Position numbers and translations under genes: made by a program. This document shows positions 60,700 to 64,000 of a stretch of 64,000 nt of DNA, one piece after another. Under the pieces are notes generated by a model. The model saw nothing but the letters and a program-made list of their open reading frames with translations. It was not told the DNA's origin and made no database searches. The first letter of the stretch is position 1. Each line of letters starts with the position of its first letter. This DNA is from CAILZL01 sp049840395 (lineage in GTDB: Bacteria > Pseudomonadota > Gammaproteobacteria > Steroidobacterales > Steroidobacteraceae): contig JASGLD010000005.1 in NCBI GenBank assembly GCA_049840395.1, forward strand, positions 1,355,611-1,419,610, written 5' to 3'.

Positions 60700-62335
60700 C
60701 TTTCTTCGTTGTTGCTTTCCAAAGATCTCTTGGTTGAAGTTGATATGGCCAAATCGACGCTGTTACGGCTGTTTCAATGTCGATCTATGCGTGAATCAAA
60801 GCTGATTAAAGGCTGCCAAAGCCTATCTCGGGATGCGTGTCAGGGAAGTCAGCCGTTCCATCTATGGTGGGGCTGTTAGTGATGGCGCGCTGGATAAGTT
60901 AATGAGCCGGAAGAGGGCTCGCTCAAGCGCTGCGAGCAGGGCGGCAATGACTGCCGTCTGTGCTTCGCAAAATTCGAAAACTTCAGCTAGGTGCTTAGCC
61001 CTCTGCGGTCGCTTGCAGAGACAGGAACAGGGCAACGCCAACAATGAAAACAACTGCGATAAGACTCATGATTTTTAACCTCTAAAGTGACAACGGGCGA
61101 AATTGCTTCGTTGTGCGGTGCAATATATTGCTGCTTGGGCTGCAATGCAATATGGAACATTCATTTGCCTACAGCCCATGAGAGGTATTTAGCCCGTTTG
61201 GCGGGTAAATGAGTTTCGGTAAGTTATTGTTTGTAAGTGGGTTTCTGAAGTTATGTCAGCGGTTTTTAGTAAACCACAGGGCGTGCAAAGGAATGCGGGA
61301 ACTGTGAGGGAATACTCACCATAATTCAGAGGGATCGAATCGAAGGTGGGTGCGCAGGGTACCGGCTGTGAGTTGAAACTGAAGTGCCTATCCATTAGCT
61401 GTTAGGCATCTTCCGGAGTGTTGTGATGCCTTGGGGGTGTTTTGGGCTGATTGTCTTGAGTCGCTGAAGCGCTAACGATGAATTCTCTCCATGCCCCTAA
61501 AGGCCATGTCATTCATCACTGGCTGAGCGTTGCTGGTGTGACGGGCGGTGTAGACGATAGGTTTGTTATCAAGGCCATTTGCGCATCAATATTGAATGCG
61601 GCGTCTGATTCTTGAGTAGATGTCTGCAGTAAATACGTCAAATCACTCCAGCTGCGTGTGGCCAATGTTAGGTGTGGTGCTGGCTGTGGCGTAAGCAAAG
61701 CCATTGCAATTTATTCCTCGGTGTTGATGGCCGTCCTGTTCCGAGATGTCTATGCAAATTGTGCCGCGGCCTTCAATAACAATACTGGGCGGCAATTTCG
61801 GTCGCGTTCTAATTGTGTTTATTGCTTTTGATTTGTTGGGCGCTTGCGCGATTGAATTTGATTTTTGCGCTTACAAGCGACAAGTGTGTGGTTGCTTCGC
61901 GATAGAGGTTTATAAGGCGTTTTTCAATCTGTTCTGCAATGGGGTTGACGACTAAAAATATTGTGATTGCTGTTTGTAATGTGGGATTCGACATTGAAAT
62001 GAGTTGTTTTATTGCCAACGCCTTTCGTGGTTGTTGTGACAACGTAAAGAGTGATTGTGTTAGTTCATGAGTTTCGAATGATCGGTTTCCGTCTTGTGTT
62101 ATCGCTCTTAAGTCGTGTGGGGCTCAGTAAGATTTCATCAGGTGCTGAAATGAGCTTCAACACTTTTCTACAACCAACGTTCTGTTGCTGTTACTTGATT
62201 GCGCGAATGTTGTTCAGGATTCGATTGTTGTTTGTCAGCCAGCGTAAAGATCGTTGCTTGCGGCTGGTGGCGGCAGCACACTGATTGTTATCGCCATCTG
62301 ATACAGATGTGTGAAGTTAAGATTTAAGTCATTCT
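60700..62335. other. gene-poor interval
   Basis: No convincing gene longer than about 80 codons is visible in 1.6 kb. The part from about 61740 to 62340 is clearly more AT-rich than the rest of the window. Short open frames (for example 61516-61704 minus and 62051-62284 plus) lack ribosome sites or recognisable motifs. One small frame with a good ribosome site (60995-61069 minus) is listed separately. No transposase, integrase or tRNA fragment was seen. Confidence 0.5.
60995..61069 (-). CDS. predicted 24-residue single-helix membrane peptide
   Basis: An ATG at 61069 preceded by AGAGG at 9 bases begins a 24-codon frame ending in TAA. The peptide starts MSLIAVVFIVGVALFLSL and ends QATAEG: one hydrophobic helix with a short polar tail, the usual look of small bacterial membrane proteins. 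A longer overlapping frame (60862-61053 minus) has poorer composition. No homologue known to me. Confidence 0.35.
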   Translation of the reverse strand: MSLIAVVFIVGVALFLSLQATAEG

Positions 62336-62349
62336 GAGGGGAGCAATTT

Positions 62350-63130
62350 ATGTCGAAGATGCTAAAGGTTTGTGTGGCAGCGGCATTGGTAGTCAGTGCC
62401 ATGTCCATCGCCTCTGCTGAAGACAAGTACAGCGAAAAAGAAACTCATGTGGCGCGCGGTTTGTCCGAGCGCATGAATACCATGAGTCGCTGGAGCAAGC
62501 TGGCCATGGAAAAAGGCAGCACCGATCTCATTCGGACTTTTGCCAAGCGTGATATCGAAGAGCACGAAAAAATGAGTGCTGAGCTGACTGCTTTATCCAA
62601 GTCGTTAGGTATTGCCGGTGTGGGCGGTGGCGGTGCACCGGGTGGTGCGCCACCTAGTGGTGGGCAGGGTGCTCCTCAGGGGGCGGCTCCTCAAGGCGCT
62701 GGCCCCCAAGGTGCTGGTGGTCCTCCTGCTGGAGCTGCTCCGGGTGGGGCTCCCGGTGGCGCGCCTAATGGTGCGGCAGGCATGGGGGCTGGCGGCGGGG
62801 GTGGTGGTCCCAGCAGTTACGGTAATCGTTACTACACGCAGTTGCAGGGGCTGAGTGGCGAGGCTTTCGACGAAATGTACATGCTGCGCGTGCTGCAGTA
62901 TCACGAAGACATGGAGCGCACCTTGAATGAGGAAATCCGTGGCGGTTTCAGAAGGAATCTGATGGCTTGGTCAAAGTCCGAAAGTTGAGGACGTGGAAGC
63001 CCATGCTCAGCTGATCCAGCGCATTCTGTACGGCGAACAGATAGATTTGCCGGCTTCGGGTTTGAAGGCCACCATGCCGGCGCGTCCAGAAGGTGCGGCA
63101 GCGGCACCTGCGGCGGCCAAAAGTAACTAG
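62350..63130 (+). pseudogene. DUF4142-like secreted protein, frameshifted near the C-terminus
   Basis: GAGGGGAG precedes the ATG at 62350. Signal peptide (cleaved near ASAED), a helical part (HVARGLSERMNTMSRWSKLAMEKGSTDLIRTFAKRDIEEHEKM), a Gly/Pro/Ala-rich insert (about 95-155), then LQGLSGEAFDEMYMLRVLQYHEDMER, the FDxxY...H pattern of DUF4142. The frame stops at TGA 62986-62988, but the frame one base on continues with PKVEDVEAHAQLIQRILYG and runs to TAG at 63130. A one-base gain or two-base loss near 62977-62980 would join them. Either a pseudogene or a sequence error. Confidence 0.6.
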
Positions 63131-63151
63131 TCTGCTTGATGGCATCCTGAC

Positions 63152-63182
63152 GGGGTACGTGCTTCGGCGTGTGCCCCTTTTT
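63152..63182 (+). terminator. rho-independent terminator
   Basis: GGGGTACGTGC and GCGTGTGCCCC form an 11-pair stem with three G-T pairs over a TTCG tetraloop, followed by TTTTT. It ends the DUF4142-like transcript. Confidence 0.85.
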
Positions 63183-63257
63183 GTTGCGGATCGTCGATTC
63201 AACAGAATTGGCGTTAATAAAGTTGTTGTTTGGGTGGAGGGGCGCGCCACTCCTCTC

Positions 63258-63263
63258 TATAAT
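63258..63263 (+). promoter_or_regulatory. -10 element of tRNA-Leu
   Basis: Perfect TATAAT followed by a GC-rich GCCGGCTCCC discriminator, about 56 bases before the tRNA. The -35 (TGGAGG, 63235-63240) is weak. Confidence 0.6.
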
Positions 63264-63318
63264 GCCGGCTCCCTGAGGCCAGCGGCACTGTCCGTTGGAT
63301 CTGAGTGGGCGCTGAATT

Positions 63319-63403
63319 GCGAAAGTGGCGGAATTGGTAGACGCACTGGATTTAGGTTCCAGCGGGTAACCCCGTGAGAGTTCGAATCTCTCCTTTCGCA
63401 CCA
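63319..63403 (+). tRNA. tRNA-Leu (TAG)
   Basis: 85-base class II tRNA with encoded CCA. Acceptor GCGAAAG/CTTTCGC, anticodon stem CTGGA/TCCAG with loop TTTAGGT (TAG), long variable arm CGGGTAACCCCG, T-arm GAGAGTTCGAATCTCTC. Confidence 0.96.
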
Positions 63404-63454
63404 AATTAATTGATGCTGCAGATGGGCTGCGGCACTGATCGAGGTTTCTGAGTT

Positions 63455-64000
63455 ATGCAGATTTAGGTAGAAAGCACCGGCGCGCTTGAGCGGCGCATGA
63501 ATATCCAGGTACCGGCCGAGCGCGAACAAGGCGATCAATGAGCGCCTGCAATCGCTGAGTCGTACCGTGCGTATCAATGGCTTCCGCCCAGGCAAAGTGC
63601 CGGTGACGGTAGTGCGCCAGCAATATGGTGCTGCCGTTCGCCAGGAAGTGATCGAAGGTCTGGTACAGAGCACTTTCTCCGGAGCCGTAACCGGCCAGAA
63701 GCTGAATCCTGCAGGCGGTCCACGCATTGAAGAATTCAAGGCCGACGAAGGTCAGGACTTGAGCTACCGCGCGGTGTTCGAGGTTTATCCCGAATTTGAA
63801 GTGAAGGGTATTGAAGGTTTGGCCATCAATCGCCCAGTGGTCGAAGCGAGTGAGGCTGACATCGACGCGATGATCGACAATCTGCGTCGTCAGCAGGCTA
63901 CCTATGTGAAGGTAGACCGCCCTGCTAAGGATACCGATCGCGTCACCATTGATTTCGAAGAGGTGCTGTTCGGATTCTATCGTGTTTCCCTATTAACCTT
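63455..64000 (+). pseudogene. tig: trigger factor, disrupted and cut by the window edge
   Basis: The trigger factor N-terminal ribosome-binding and PPIase-linked parts are clear: VESTGALERRMNIQVPAE, LQSLSRTVRINGFRPGKVP (the ribosome-contact GFRxGKxP signature), and YRAVFEVYPEFEVKGIEGL. Lesions: codon 4 is TAG (63464-63466), where Ser (TCG) would be expected. Two bases are missing at about 63524, which shifts the frame. From about 63955 the sequence (FEEVLFGFYRVSLLT) departs from the expected FEGxxDGxxFxGG. The downstream frame is open from 63525 to the edge. Trigger factor is the ribosome-bound chaperone; such damage may be contig-end error. Confidence 0.7.

Noticed and set aside
62051..62284. 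77-codon frame in the AT-rich interval
   Set aside because: No ribosome site, GTG start, and no recognisable motif; not supported enough to list.

Overview
The window is a chromosomal segment of a gammaproteobacterium with mid-to-high GC (roughly 55-60 percent by eye). The evidence is gene content: FimV, minor pilins of the PilV/W/X/Y1 type, CreBCD, EpmA, LpxH, MiaE, a PurF-CvpA-DedD-FolC-AccD-TruA-FimV-Asd series in the Pseudomonas/Xanthomonas style, and an Mn riboswitch-UPF0016 pair. The DUF6152-type secreted proteins and the FAH/GST/aldo-keto reductase genes suggest an environmental lineage near Steroidobacterales or Nevskiales, but this is inference. No phage, transposase, integrase or CRISPR array was seen.

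Layout. 1-3365 (-): type IV pilus minor pilin operon fimT-pilV-pilW-pilX-pilY1, with pilY1 running off the left edge. 3.5-7.1 kb: lexA with its own SOS boxes, a class III nucleotide cyclase with a receiver-like N-terminus, and a PMT-family glycosyltransferase interrupted by one in-frame TGA. 7.2-13 kb: a long imperfect palindrome, tex, a FucP-type sugar transporter, an Mn2+ riboswitch with a UPF0016 Mn exporter, and a convergent ZIP transporter. 13-19 kb: a DeaD helicase, a DUF4136 lipoprotein, an aldehyde-dehydrogenase homologue that has lost its catalytic Asn, Glu and Cys, and a TauE-type permease. 19-25 kb: FAH hydrolase, YeaE-type aldo-keto reductase, GST, a DUF6152 protein and two related secreted proteins. 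25-29.5 kb: OxyR-site-controlled ahpC-ahpF and a LysR regulator. 29.5-37.8 kb: two retropepsin-like proteins (one degenerate), an RluA-type pseudouridine synthase, a Tat-exported Fe/Mn SOD, DUF4399, sco-psd-epmA, and prmB. 37.8-46 kb: aroC-creBCD, an unknown membrane protein, gor and asd. 46.4-57.7 kb: fimV, truA, accD, folC, dedD-like SPOR protein, cvpA, purF, a receiver-kinase protein and miaE. 57.6-60.1 kb: lpxH (-) and cysS (+). 60.1-60.7 kb: a tRNA-Pro-Arg-His-Lys operon whose His-Lys spacer is packed with consecutive hairpins. 60.7-62.3 kb: gene-poor, partly AT-rich DNA. 62.3-64 kb: a broken DUF4142-like gene, tRNA-Leu, and a trigger factor gene with several lesions that runs off the right edge.

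Themes. Oxidative stress and metal homeostasis recur (ahpCF, gor, SOD, Mn exporter, ZIP, GST), as do envelope and pilus functions (minor pilins, FimV, Psd, LpxH). Several proteins keep a fold but have lost catalytic residues: the ALDH homologue, the retropepsin homologue at 29.5 kb, and the aldo-keto reductase (Asp to Asn). The most unusual nucleic-acid structure is the row of six perfect stem-loops at 60511-60624. Lesions cluster in the last 1 kb, which may mean a low-quality contig end rather than biology.
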